From: Monoplex corrugatus | Taxonomy: Eukaryota; Mollusca; Gastropoda; Littorinimorpha; Ranellidae | DNA length: 64,000 nucleotides | Reading direction: 5' to 3' | NCBI GenBank assembly: GCA_030674185.1 | Contig: CM060315.1 | Location: forward strand, 92,474,756 to 92,538,755 | In this document: positions 1 through 11,489 of the stretch, one piece after another | Layout: every line of letters begins with the position of its first letter | Numbering within the stretch: position 1 is the stretch's first letter | Notes under the pieces: model-generated | What the model saw: the letters and a program-made list of their open reading frames with translations, nothing else | Databases searched by the model: none | Told to the model about the DNA's origin: nothing | Program-made: the position numbers and the translations under genes

Positions 1-3000
1 GAGGACTGAGACAGACAGAGAGGACTGAGACAGACAGAGAGGGACTGGAGACAGACAGACAGAGAGGACTGAGACAGAAGAGAGGACTGAGACAGACAGA
101 TGAACAGTAGAGAGGACTGAGACAGACAGACAGAGAGGACAGAGACAAGAGAGGACTGAGAAGACAGACAGACGAGAGAGGACTGAGACAGACAGCAGAG
201 GACTGAGACAGACAGAGAGGACTAGACAGACAGAACAGAGAGAGGACTGAGACAGACAGAGAGGACTGAGACAAGACAGACGGAGAGGACTGAGACAGAC
301 AGAAGGACTGAGACAGACAGAGAGGACTGGAGAGAAGACAGACAGAGAGGACTGAGACAGAGAAGACAGAGATGAGACAGACAGAGAGGACTGAGACAGA
401 CAGAGGGACTGAGACAGAGACAGAGGAGGATGAGAGACAGACAGAGAGGACTGAGACAGACAGAGGACGAGGACAGAGAGAGACAGAGACAGAGAGAGAG
501 ACAGAGAGAGAGAGGACAGAGAGAGGACTGAGACAGACAGAGAGGACTGAGACCAGACAGAGAGGACTGAGACAGACAAGAGAGGACTGAGACGACAGAC
601 AGGAGGACTGAGACAGCAGACGAGAGAGGACAGAAGACAGAGAGGACTGAGACAGACAGAGCAGAGAGGACTGAGACAGACAGAGAGGACTGAGACAGAC
701 GAGAGAGAGACAGACGAGAGGACTAGACAGACAGAAGAGGACTGAGACAGACAGAGAGGACTGAGACAGACAGAGAGGACTGAGACAGACAGACAGAGAG
801 GACTGAGACAGACAGAGAGAGACTGAGACAGACAGACGAGAGGACTGAGACAGACGAGAGAGGACTGAGACAGACAGACAGAGAGGGACTGAGACAGACA
901 GACAGAGAGACTGAGACAGACAGAGAGGACTGAGACAGATAGAGAGGAGACGAGACAGAGAGAGACAGACAGAGAGGACTGAGACAGACAGAGAGGACTG
1001 AGACAGACAGAGAGGACGAGACAGACAGAGAGGACTGAGACAGACAGAGAGGATGAGACAGACAGAGAGGACTGAGACAGACAGAGAGAGGACTGAGACA
1101 GAGAGGACTGAGACAGACAGAGAGGACTGAGACAGACAGGGAGAGACACAGAGAGGACTGAGACGACAGAGAGGACTGAGACAGACAGAGAGGACTGAGA
1201 CAAAGAGAGATGAGGACGACGAAGAGGATGAGAGACAGAGAGGACTGAGACAGAAGAGAGGACTGAGAAGACAGACAGAGAGGACGAGAAGACGACAGAG
1301 AGGACTGAGACAGAAGAGAGGACTGAGACAGGACAGAGAGGACTGAGACAGACAGAGAGAGGGAGACAGACAGAAGAGAGACTGAGAAGACAGAGAGGAC
1401 TGAGACAGAAGAGGGATGAGACAGAAGACGAGAGGACTGAGACAAGAGAGGACTGAGACAGAGACAGAGAGGACGAGACAGAAGGAGAGGATGAGCAAAA
1501 GAGAGGACTGAGACAGAAGAGAGAGAGACAGACAGAAGAGGACTGAGACAAAGAGAGGAGGAGAGACAGAGAGGATGAGCAGACGAGAGGACTGAGAGAC
1601 GAGGAGAGAGACGAGACAGACAGACAGAAGGAAGAGAGAGAGGACAGAAGAGAGGACTGAGACAAGACAGACGAGACGAGGACGACAGAAGAGACAGACA
1701 GAAGGACTGAGAAGAGACAGAAGACGAGAGAGGACTGAGACAGAAGTGAGGAGACAGAGACTAGACAGACAGAGAGGACTGAGACAGAGAGAGAGGACGA
1801 GACGAGAGAGAGACAGACAGAGAGGACTGAGACAGAGAGAGAGGACTGAGACAGGAGGACTGAGACAGAGAGCGAGAGAGGACTGAGACAGACAGAGAGG
1901 ACTGAGACAGACAGAGAGGGATGAGACAGACAGAGAGAGGACTGAGACAGAAGAGAGGACTGAGACAGAGAGAAGGACGAGAGACAGAAGAGAAGAGAGG
2001 AACGAGACAGACAGAGGAGGACTGAGACAGACAGAGAGGACGAGACAGAAGAGAGGACTGAGACAGACAGAGAGACTGAAGACAGACGAGAGCAGAGGAC
2101 GAGACAGACAGAAGAGAGGACTGAGACAGAAGAGAGAGAAGAGAGGACTGAGACAGAAGACAGAGAGAGAGGACAGACAGAGAGAGGACTGAGACGAGAG
2201 ACAGAGGAGGACTGAGACAGACAGAAGAGACTGAGACAGACGAGACAGAGACGAGAGGAGAGACAGAGACAGAGAGGACTGAGACAGACAGAAGAGAGGA
2301 CTGAGACAGAGCAGAAGAGAGAGGACTGAGACAGACAGACAGAGGAGGCTGAGACAGACAGCAGAGAGGACTGAGACAGAAGAGAGGACTGAGACAGACA
2401 GAAGAGGACTGAGACAGACAGAGAGGACTGAGACAGACAGAGCAGGAGAGGACTGAGACAGACAGAGAGGACTGAGACAGACAGAGAGAGGACTGAGACA
2501 GACAGAGAGAGAGGACTGAGCAGGACAGACAGAGAGGACTGAGACAGACAGATAGAGAGGACTGAGACAGAACAGACAGACAGAGAGGACTGAGACAGAC
2601 AGACAGAGAGGACTGAGACAGACAGACAGACAGAGAGGACTGAGACAGACAGACAGAGAGGACTGAGACAGACAGACAGACAGAGAGGACTGAGACAGAC
2701 AGAGAGGACTGAGACAGATAGAGAGGACTGAGACAGACAGAGAGGACTGAGACAGACAGACAGAGAGGACTGAGACAGACAGAGAGAGAGGACTGAGACA
2801 GACAGACAGAGAGGACTGAGACAGACAGACAGAGAGGACTGAGACAGACAGAGAGAGAGGACTGAGACAGACAGAGAGAGAGGACTGAGACAGACAGACA
2901 GAGGACTGAGACAGACAGAGAGGACTGAGACAGACAGACAGAGAGGACTGAGACAGACAGACAGAGAGGACTGAGACAGACAGACAGAACTGAGACAGGA

Positions 3001-3071
3001 GAGGACTGAGACAGACAGAGAGGACTGAGGACAGAGAGGACTGAGACACACACAGAAAGAGAGAGAGAACT

Positions 3072-3107
<36 letters not shown>

Positions 3108-3161
3108 CTGAGACAGACAGAGACAGGACTGAGACAGAGAGAGAGAGAGATAGAGAGAGAC

Positions 3162-3225
<64 letters not shown>

Positions 3226-3290
3226 GACTGAGACAGACAGAGAGGACTGAGACAGCGAGATAGAGAGAGAGAGAGAGAGAGTGTGTGTGT
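1..3290. repeat. GA-rich minisatellite, about 20 bp unit, continuing past the left edge
   Basis: Tandem copies of a unit built from GAGAGGACTGAGACAGACA fill the first 3.2 kb. The right half (about 2300-3050) is regular. The left half has many one- to three-base losses and gains. The array ends in pure (GA)n and a short (GT)n at 3240-3290. Long reading frames on either strand here are by-products of the repeat and are not genes. Confidence 0.95.
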
Positions 3291-4422
3291 TAGTTCAGTG
3301 CACCATCCCACACGCACAAGACAGTGGTAATATGCCCACAGGATGTAGATGTATATGTGGATGTAGATGTAGACGTAGAGCTGACTGTAGGCCTAGTTAC
3401 TGTTGCTGGGCCGTTCTCCCCTTCACACCAAGTAGTGGGGAAGTCAAGTCATACGATTGTGCACTTTTTAGTAGAGACATGTCCTCTTACACATAAATAG
3501 TATGGACAATGACGAACATATCTGGAGGTGGAAACACGATCACAGAACCCTGTGTAAGGCGCAGTGATCGATCAAAGTTTCCAATCAGTGCATTCTTAAC
3601 ACGGTCAGGACACCATAGGGGCAGTAAGACCTGCATGTTGGGAGCAGACCTTCACGCGTATGCAGGGCGGGCAAGATCTGTCATCACGGGCTTGGCACCA
3701 GCGGCGGTGTAAACTTGGCGGGTTAGACCTATGAGAATTAATTCATTCCGGTTGATATTTTATATACAATCCGTCCGTTTTCAAAAGTTTACAAAACTGT
3801 TGAAATAAGCTGAAATGACAAATACATTTTTACGAGTTCTCAGAATATATGTAGTTGAAATGGGGCGATCTACTGATATAAAAGGTGACTATGAATAATT
3901 TTTAGGGGGTGCAGAAAAAGAAATCACCGTATAGGCCTACGGCAACACGTTATGAAGGGCCCGGGAAACTGACGGAGACTTTTTTCAGTCTTTCAGTGAA
4001 TGCGATTCGAAGACTGCCGATTTCATGCTGTATTTTGGTTAAATGATATATTGTATTATTTTAAAAATAGAATGCATTCCATTAATTCTGAAATTCATGC
4101 ACTATTTCTTGCCTTTGTCAGCATCACATAACAATAGTAATAATATGTACTGGCCTTGTTCATCAAAACAATTGATAATCATTAATAATTATCAACATTT
4201 ATAACACTAAATGTTCAAATTAAGTTGTGTTTAAAATATTAACATTTATTGGCACCATATCAGTCGGGCCTGTGCGTATGTTATATTTGAGTGAAATTTG
4301 CCGATGTTTCTGTTGACGCCGTTATGAAATGTATGGTGTTCCATATCAATCAAGAGTAAATTTTTGTTTTTTGTATGTATTACCGATCTGATGGAGTGAG
4401 CCGGAATATACGGTGATGTCTT
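3291..4422. other. unique AT-rich sequence, no gene seen
   Basis: Only short open frames without recognisable domains are present. The composition is ordinary AT-rich intergenic DNA between the satellite and the pseudogene. Confidence 0.6.
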
Positions 4423-7400
4423 GTGAATTACAAGCGAATCGACAGCCCCAGTCTACCGTTTTCAACTGAAGGAGACGATGAATTGACTATTGACTGGAGT
4501 CAGTGTGCACTGTGCCAGAACCCAGCAAACAAAGCGTCTCTTACATGCCCATTTAAGGGCCAAGCAGCCAAAGGGGATGGCGCAGGATACGTTTATATTG
4601 CCCAGAATTTGAAAGCATTTCAGGAAATAGGCGAGAATCCACTTTCTGTTCCCTTATCTTAGCTGAATGATGGATCTGGGTTTGAAGAGACTCTGAAAAA
4701 ACATGAAGCTTCTTGGCACAAATCATGTCGTGCGAAAAGAAGCAATACTATTCTGAACAGAAAGAGAAAGGAATGATAAACCTAGCCCTGTGAAAACACG
4801 ACAGAAAGAGAAAGGAATGATAAACCTAGCCCTGTGAAAACACGGAAGCTTAGATGATGGTGGTTGTGTCGCAGACGAGAAAGGAAGTGAACCACAATGT
4901 CTGCTCTGCAATGGGTCATCTGGCACCACAGGACTTCACAGAGCAATGATTTTATCTTTGTATTTTGTTACAAAGGTCGTGTTCATGCCCAGCGACTGAA
5001 CGATATAGAGCTACTTGGAAAGCTTGCTGTCAAAGACATGGTGGCAATGGATTGCCATTATCATGTGAAACGTCTGTCTGCCTTGCAGAGACGTGTTCCA
5101 GCAAACCAGACACCAGAATCAGAAGAGGTTGTGGCTTACACTGAAAACTTCAGAGATGATACTCACACAGCCTCAGTTTTCAGCATGACTTCTCTGTCTC
5201 GTCTATACACCTCTCGCCTCTCACAGTTTGGTCTAACAAACGCGAAGGTACATTCAACACGCCTACGACAGAAAATAGAAGCTGCTATCCCAGATCTCAC
5301 ATGTACAAGTCAGGGAAGAAATGTCATTCGTCTGTTTGACAAAGATCTTTGAAACGCCTTGAAGAAAGTATGCAGTTCTGATTCTGAGGCCCTTCAGTTG
5401 GTCAAAGCAGCCCAGATCATAAGGAAAGATTTATTTCAGAAAAAAGTAACATTCAGTGGAACGTTTAATGACAGCTGCCAAGACGATTCCGTCCCAGCCT
5501 CCTGAAAGCACTTATGAGCTTCATCCTAGATGGTCCAACAGCTATAGAACAACCCGAGTCTGATACAAAGTCAGACAGGCAAGCTGTTCTCACGCTTTCC
5601 CAAGTGATTGCTTTCAACTGTCGCAAGACTGCAAAGGACTCAAGCTTTCACTGGCACAACAACAACCTTGACCTGAAATTACATGCAGAATGAAAGAAGG
5701 AACTTATTGGTACATTCTCTGACCTAGGTCTGATGATTTCGTAAGACAGGGTGATGTCAGTTTCATGTCAGATAGCGCACAATGTCTGCCGAAGATTTGA
5801 GGACGATAAGGTAGTTGTCTCAAAAAACATGAGAAAGAGTTTGTTCACAGTTGGCATGGTTGATAACACAGACCACAACCCCAGCTCAACAACTTCATCT
5901 GATTCCTTCCATGAAAGCAGCATCTCCCTCATTCAGCACAGAGTGACACAGGATGATGGTGAGGAGCAATGGAGACCACTCATTGATGATGATGCAAACA
6001 ACCAAAATCGGAGAATTCCTTTGCTGCTACCTGATTACACCAATGTTTTCCCTGTGCCTGAACCTAACAAAGAACAGTTGGTACCTGCACCATCAGGGCG
6101 TAAGCAGCCAGACATCAGTTCTGAGGTTCAAAATTGTGTCCAACAGTTTGCATGGTTGAAACATGTGTCAGGACGTTAGAAACATGGCCAGTAGACAACA
6201 GTGACCGTTTGTCATGGGCTGCATACCATGCATCTCTACAGCCACAAAATGATGTTCCAACTGCCATCATTAGATTGCTGCCTGTCCTCATGGACAATGC
6301 TCATACTACTGCATTAATCAGACACGCCATGACCCTGGTAAAAACATCTATACAACACCAGAATCTTGGACAAACACCTGTGTTAGGAATGGATCAGCCA
6401 CTGTATGCCATAGCAGAAGGAATCCAATGTTGCTGGCCTGATACTTTTGGCGAAAAACATTTTGTCATCATGTTAGGAGGGCTTCACATAGAAATGGCTG
6501 CTTTCAAAACGCTTGAAGTCTGGTTGGATGGTTCAGGGTGGAACACTGCAATTACCATGGCAAGAATTGCATTTTCTGGCGTTGCCAATTCGTTAGTCAG
6601 GGCAGCTCATTTAACCAGAACAAAGCATGCCCACCAGATCACGGCTGCTGCACTCTACATTTTGCTATGGCGAGCCTATTCAAAATTCCTGGAGTCGGAT
6701 CAAAGCATTATCTTAGATTTCCAGGACTGGAGAGAAAATATGACAGATGAGCAGCCATATTTTGCATAGTGGGCTACAGTTCTGGGTTTCCAGTTGTGCG
6801 TTTTTCAGCTGGTCTACTCAATCCGGACAGAAGATTTCAGAATGTATGTTCAGTGCTTGACAAAACTGATGCCTTGGATGTTTGCCCTGGACCACTTTAA
6901 ACTATGCTCGCTGGTTGACTGTTCACATCCGAGACCTGGCATTGCTTGAAGAAATCCACCCTGGCTATATTCCATCATTTCTGCTCTGGGGCCTTTGTTG
7001 AAAGAAAAAAAAACGCATTTTTTTCTGCAATTTGGGCACATGAACAATGTAACGCTCTTGTGAAAGGTGACGGAGGTGCTATTGGCCTTACAAACAACCC
7101 CAATGCTCTGAGACGCTGGATCATTGCTGGGCCAGAAATATCACGACTTGTAGGAGACTCTGAGAACCAGTTGGAAGGGGATGCAAAATTGAGTACTCAC
7201 CATCATGAACAATGCCCCTGCACCCAGACTGCATTTGCAACACAAGTCAGTCTTGGTTTCCTGCTTTGAAGAAATGGGAAATCCTTTCATGGAGGACAGC
7301 ATATACCTCTTTGCCATTGATAGAAAAACGTTATGAACGACGAAGTTGTCAACAGTGTGAGGACTGCCCTCACACAGGACCAAGAACAGTACACAGCATT

Positions 7401-7600
7401 CATCGAAGAGCGCTTTGAACCAAGTCTCTGTCTGACCCCATAAAAAGAAACAGATTTCCTTTGTTTTCAAACCAAGTTCGACGTATACCCACAAGTGTCA
7501 AGAGCAATCTTTCCATGTTGAAAAACGACTGCTCACTCTGTTCCAGGCCTAACACCACCCTCTGTGCTTGTGGTGGAGACTGCTATCAGGATGTCTAAAT
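4423..7600 (+). pseudogene. decayed copy of a multicopy invertebrate gene family (possible mobile element)
   Basis: Consecutive pieces in changing frames form one long protein: a Cys-containing start (SQCALCQNPANKASLTCP, 4495-4550), a segment with MVAMDCHYHVKRLSALQRR (5040-5095), a block with VGMVDNTDHNPSSTT (5850-5895), a block with IWAHEQCNALVKGDGGAIG (7030-7090), then EEMGNPFMEDSIYLFAIDRK near 7270 and a final part reaching about 7600. These blocks and their order match, from memory, a large uncharacterised family in mollusc and cnidarian genomes that is often annotated as hypothetical and occurs in many copies. At least six frame changes and several stops show that it is broken. I do not know the biochemical role; the copy number in other genomes suggests a selfish element or a gene spread by one. 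No terminal repeats were found around it. Confidence 0.6.
4757..4844. repeat. 44 bp direct tandem duplication inside the pseudogene
   Basis: 4757-4800 and 4801-4844 are identical copies starting ACAGAAAGAG and ending AAAACACG. The unit length is not a multiple of three, so the duplication itself breaks the reading frame. Confidence 0.95.
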
Positions 7601-8714
7601 CAGACATGTGAAAGTCATTTTCTTTCTTTTTCAGTTTTGAAACCAGTCATTTAAAGACATTCATTTGTATATTTTATAGCTGGACTGATTGATTTCTTTG
7701 ATGTAAAAAACTATTTTGTCATTTTGTTTCCATATGCATATGATACTTCCGACATAAATATATTGCTATATTACGAAGCTCAGGTTTTCATGAAAAGAGG
7801 ATCCTTGTATGGCTTGACTATCTGAAATTCAAATCAGTCAGTATGATATACTAGATAACCAAGAAATACACAGGTAAATAAGTCCTGAGTGTCTCAGCTT
7901 TGTTTTGTAATATCAGTTTAATAAGGCAAAAATAAAAACAAAGCTCGTGGGAATAAAGCAACCAAAGTATGAAAATCACTTGACCTACTTAAATTTTCTC
8001 TTGTATCATGCGCTCTATTAAAAAGTAAATGTGATCCGTCTTCTATGGAAAAAACAACAACAACAAAACACAGAACGAAAATGTTATCTTACACAATATG
8101 GTTGGATCTCAGTTCTATGTTACCACCGAGAGCAACTCAATGCAAGTAATCTTGAAATTTACTTGACCTCACTTTTGATTGACCTAATTATTGATTAATG
8201 TCCCCAAGAAGGGCTTACACACAAAATGTATGCCTGTTTGCGACATGTAGCTTGTCAAATATCTGAAATATTTTAGTCCTGTGTGGGTTTTGGATGCCAC
8301 AGTTCGTCCTTTTTGTACAGAAGCATGAAAAGAAGAAGATGACACACTGACCTAATTAAATGTGTGACCACGCCCATCACAGGTCACGCCCAATGTGTTT
8401 CCATCTCTAAAATCACTCAGAAAGGGTTCAAGTACCTTCATACCAAATGGCATGCTTCTACTACGAAGTGCACGATTCAATGATATCTGCCGTCTTAACA
8501 TCCGTACTAAAGGACTTCACCAGGGGTGTGCGCTGTGCTGTGCTGTGCTGTGTATGTATCACGTATGTATGCATGTAGGCATTTAGACACTAGGCTACCA
8601 GTCTGCCTCCTCCACTGCACGACACACACACTGACGTTTCCTCCTGCAACCCTCAGCTTTTATACCTTGCTATTTTAAGGCCACCGCTGTTCGGGCAAGC
8701 GGCCGGCTCACTCT
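7601..8714. other. unique AT-rich sequence, no gene seen
   Basis: No frame with domain content. AATAAA-like words occur near 7930 but cannot be tied to a transcript. The pseudogene ends just upstream. Confidence 0.6.
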
Positions 8715-8960
8715 GTGTGTGTGTGTGTGTGTTGTGTGTGTGTGTGTGTGTTTGAGAGCGTGTGCTCGTGCATGCGTGCGTGCGTGTGCGTGTGTGTGTT
8801 TAGAAAGTTGAATGGAGCAGCGCTTGCTGTGCAAACTGTCCCGTTCGCCCACGGAGCCCACTTGACAATGACTGACAGAACAAAAACCACACCGCTATGT
8901 GTGTGTGTGTGTGTGTGTGTGTGGCTACTGTGTGTGTGTGTGTGTCTGTGTGTGTGTAGG
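8715..8960. repeat. interrupted GT microsatellite
   Basis: Two GT-rich tracts (8715-8800 and 8897-8960) flank about 90 bp of unique sequence. Confidence 0.95.
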
Positions 8961-9053
8961 CTAACCATCGTGGACAGTGTGTGATCTCAGTGGATACCGC
9001 GGCGTGTTTATGATCGGTCAGTTGGCTTGAGGGGGGGGACCCGTATTGAGGTG

Positions 9054-9118
9054 TGACGTCATGCAGCAGGAGTCGGACCCCGTCCTCAACGGTCACATCT
9101 CTGGCCACGGTGACGTCA
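9054..9118. promoter_or_regulatory. two perfect cAMP-response-element octamers
   Basis: TGACGTCA occurs at 9054-9061 and again at 9111-9118, 57 bp apart, in a GC-rich pocket just after the GT microsatellite. This palindrome is the CREB/ATF site. The first copy overlaps the candidate ATG at 9061. Occupancy is inferred only. Confidence 0.45.
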
Positions 9119-9156
9119 CGGGGGTTGGCCCGGAGTCTGGCGTGGACAGGCACAAT
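9061..9156 (+). CDS. candidate first coding exon of the KLF gene
   Basis: An ATG at 9061 opens 32 codons (MQQESDPVLNGHISG to VDRHN) ending at an excellent donor, AAT/GTGAGT, at 9156/9157. The exon ends in phase 0. The best acceptor before the KLF last exon (after 20551) also starts in phase 0, so splicing would keep the frame. Codon use is GC-rich like the KLF exon and unlike the AT-rich surroundings. No known domain is present; short N-terminal exons are usual in KLF genes. It could instead be promoter sequence carrying CRE sites. The link across 11.4 kb is inference. Confidence 0.35.
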
Positions 9157-9264
9157 GTGAGTGTGCTGGCTTCATTCCTCTTGTCTTGCTTGGTACATGG
9201 TTTGCTGGGGGGGATGTCGTCATTCATATTCATCTGGTTTCTTTAGTTTTGTCACACTGGAGTT

Positions 9265-9540
9265 TTAGGTTTTACTGTCCTTAGCGCTATGTTTACATTT
9301 GTAGTCAGGTGTGTTTTTTTTAAAATCCCCTGTGTGATAAATTGGGCGGAGTGGTCAAGGCCAGGGGCATTTCCTTAGATTATGTGCGCCAATCCGTTGA
9401 TAATGTGTACTTCATTTTCTTTTCTTTTTTTCCTTGTTGAAGTATTACTCTTTGCATGTTTTGAAACGGTTATAGCCCTGATATGGCTCTACGCAGTCGG
9501 CTGGGCTTTAAACAAAAACGACAGTAACAATAACCCTGTG
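9265..9540 (+). mobile_element. SINE-like dispersed element, copy 1 (5' truncated)
   Basis: It aligns with the 3' half of the copies at 15685 and 24555, including the words ATTATGTGCG and GGCTGGGCTTTAAAC, and ends in an AACAATAAC-type tail. The final 60 nt are nearly identical to the other copies. Confidence 0.8.
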
Positions 9541-9985
9541 GAACTTGGGCTGTTCTCCATTTTGAGAGCACGTCGCCGCAGTGAAGCGCCACCCATTTTT
9601 AAAAATCAAGATTCAGAAAAGCAAGAAGGCTAATTGGCCATCAAGGGGAGGGACCTGGGAAATCAACCTGTCTCTCTCCAGTGTTTTATACCAGGGCAGC
9701 CAGACAAAAGCCCTGCTCTTCACGATTTTCAACTACCGTGGGATCTTTAGCGTGCGCAGACTAGGGGACACATGGGTGTGATTTGTTTCTCGTCCCCTTC
9801 CAAAGGACTAGATATACAGACGTTCAGTTCCATTTTCCGGTCAAACTGAGGAGAAAAGCAGGCAAACGTGTCTGAACCATTGTTCCACTCTTTTCCTGGG
9901 GGCATGAGTTCCACCCTCACTCGGTAGGCCACAGTTTGATTTTCATGCAGCTTGGCTGGCTGAATAGACAGCCATGGACACATCT
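9541..9985. other. intronic unique sequence, nothing recognised
   Basis: A short stretch between two mobile elements; its small open frames have no domain content. Confidence 0.5.
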
Positions 9986-10830
9986 GGTGTCTTGAGTTCA
10001 ATCCCAGTCCACAATATCAAAAACTGGCCTGTTGGCTGGCCATCTTAATGTTTCCATCATTGTGCTGGTGTCAGCTTACTGTTCCATATGTCCACTGGCC
10101 TGTTGGCTGTCCATCTTAACGTTTCCATCATTGTGCTGGTGTCCGATTACTGTTCCATATGTCCACTGGCCTGTTGGCTGTCCATCTTAACGTTTCCATC
10201 ATTGTGCTGGTGTCCGATTACTGTTCCATATGTCCACTGGCCTGTTGGCTGTCCATCTTAACGTTTCCATCATTGTGCTGGTGTCCGATTACTGTTCCAT
10301 ATGTCCACTGGCCTGTTGGCTGTCCATCTTAACGTTTCCATCATTGTGCTGGTGTCAGCTTACTGTTCCATATGTCCACTGGCCTGTTGGCTGTCCATCT
10401 TAACGTTTCCATCATTGTGCTGGTGTCCGATTACTGTTCCATATGTCCACTGGCCTGTTGGCTGTCCATCTTAACGTTTCCATCATTGTGCTGGTGTCAG
10501 CTTACTGTTCCATATGTCCACTGGCCTGTTGGCTGTCCATCTTAATGTTTCCATCATTGTGCTGGTGTCCGATTACTGTTCCATATGTCCACTGGCCTGT
10601 TGGCTGTCCATCTTAATGTTTCCATCATTGTGCTGGTGTCCGATCATATGTCCTTTTCATCCAGCCACCCCTCTCCCCATTTGAAGACCTTGCCATCGCA
10701 GAGGATTTTGCGCAGGCGCAAGGGGTCTGCAGATAATTTTACTCGCAGTTAGGCGGAGCGGATATGGAGTTGTCTCGGTGCGATAATCCCTCTTGAACAA
10801 ACTCTTAAACTCTTGGTATAAGCTACGTAG
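9986..10830 (-). mobile_element. core-repeat element copy A (about 9 units)
   Basis: The left end carries the conserved end block with GTTCAATCCCAG (about 9990). The middle (10020-10645) is about nine 71 bp units with the word CCATCTTAACGTTTCCATCA. The right end (10670-10825) carries the other conserved block, with GAAGACCTTGCC, GCGCAGGCGCAAGG and CTCTTGAACAAACTC. Both end blocks and the units recur at 16.2, 28.2, 31.9 and 33.6 kb, so this is one element and not a simple local satellite. Units alternate between two variants (GTCAGCTT and GTCCGATT). Confidence 0.75.
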
Positions 10831-11044
10831 ATTATGACTGGAGTGTAGTCTCAAATATAGATGTTGCTTGAAATAGAAAAACAAAAAACAAAACAAAACA
10901 AAAAACCGGATCTGAAAAGACATTAAGACATTCTCAAAAACTGCAATACGTTCTCAAAAGTAAATAATAATGGGAACATTGAAACACCTGGGGGCGGGGA
11001 AGGGGGTGATGGTGGTGGCTAGTTTTGGTTTTTCCTTTCTACGA

Positions 11045-11445
11045 GTCTTCCAGACACAACGTAGGCACTTTGATTTTTCTCCTGGTGTGATGTCAGTGTT
11101 GTGAACAATATGTGAACAGATGGTTTCTGTACGTGGTGTGATGTCACTTGTGTCAGTGTTGTGAACAATATGTGAACAGATGGTTTCTGGACGTGGTGTG
11201 ATGTCACTTGTGTCAGTGTTGTGAACAATATGTGAACAGATGGTTTCTGTACGTGGTGTGATGTCACTTGTGTCAGTGTTGTGAACAATATGTGAACAGA
11301 TGGTTTCTGTACGTGGTGTGATGTCACTTGTGTCAGTGTTGTGAACAATATGTGAACAGATGGTTTCTGGACGTGGTGTGATGTCACTTGTGTCATGTTG
11401 TGAACAATATGTGAACAGATGGTTTCTGGACGTGGTGTGAACTAC
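11045..11445. repeat. 60 bp minisatellite, about 6.5 units
   Basis: Near-perfect 60 bp units contain GAACAATATGTGAACAGATG and ACGTGGTGTGATGTCACTTG. The unit is divisible by three and keeps frames open on the minus strand; it is not a gene. Confidence 0.95.
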
Positions 11446-11489
11446 ACGTGTACACAGGGTTTGTGTGTCCATGTACAGATCAATGTGCG

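Noticed and set aside
1..3317. Long minus-strand frames of 240 and 518 codons (Ser/Leu/Val/Cys-rich)
   Set aside because: They are translations of the GA minisatellite, without start context or domains.
11045..11445. CRISPR-like regular repeats
   Set aside because: Units are contiguous without unique spacers, in a eukaryotic genome.
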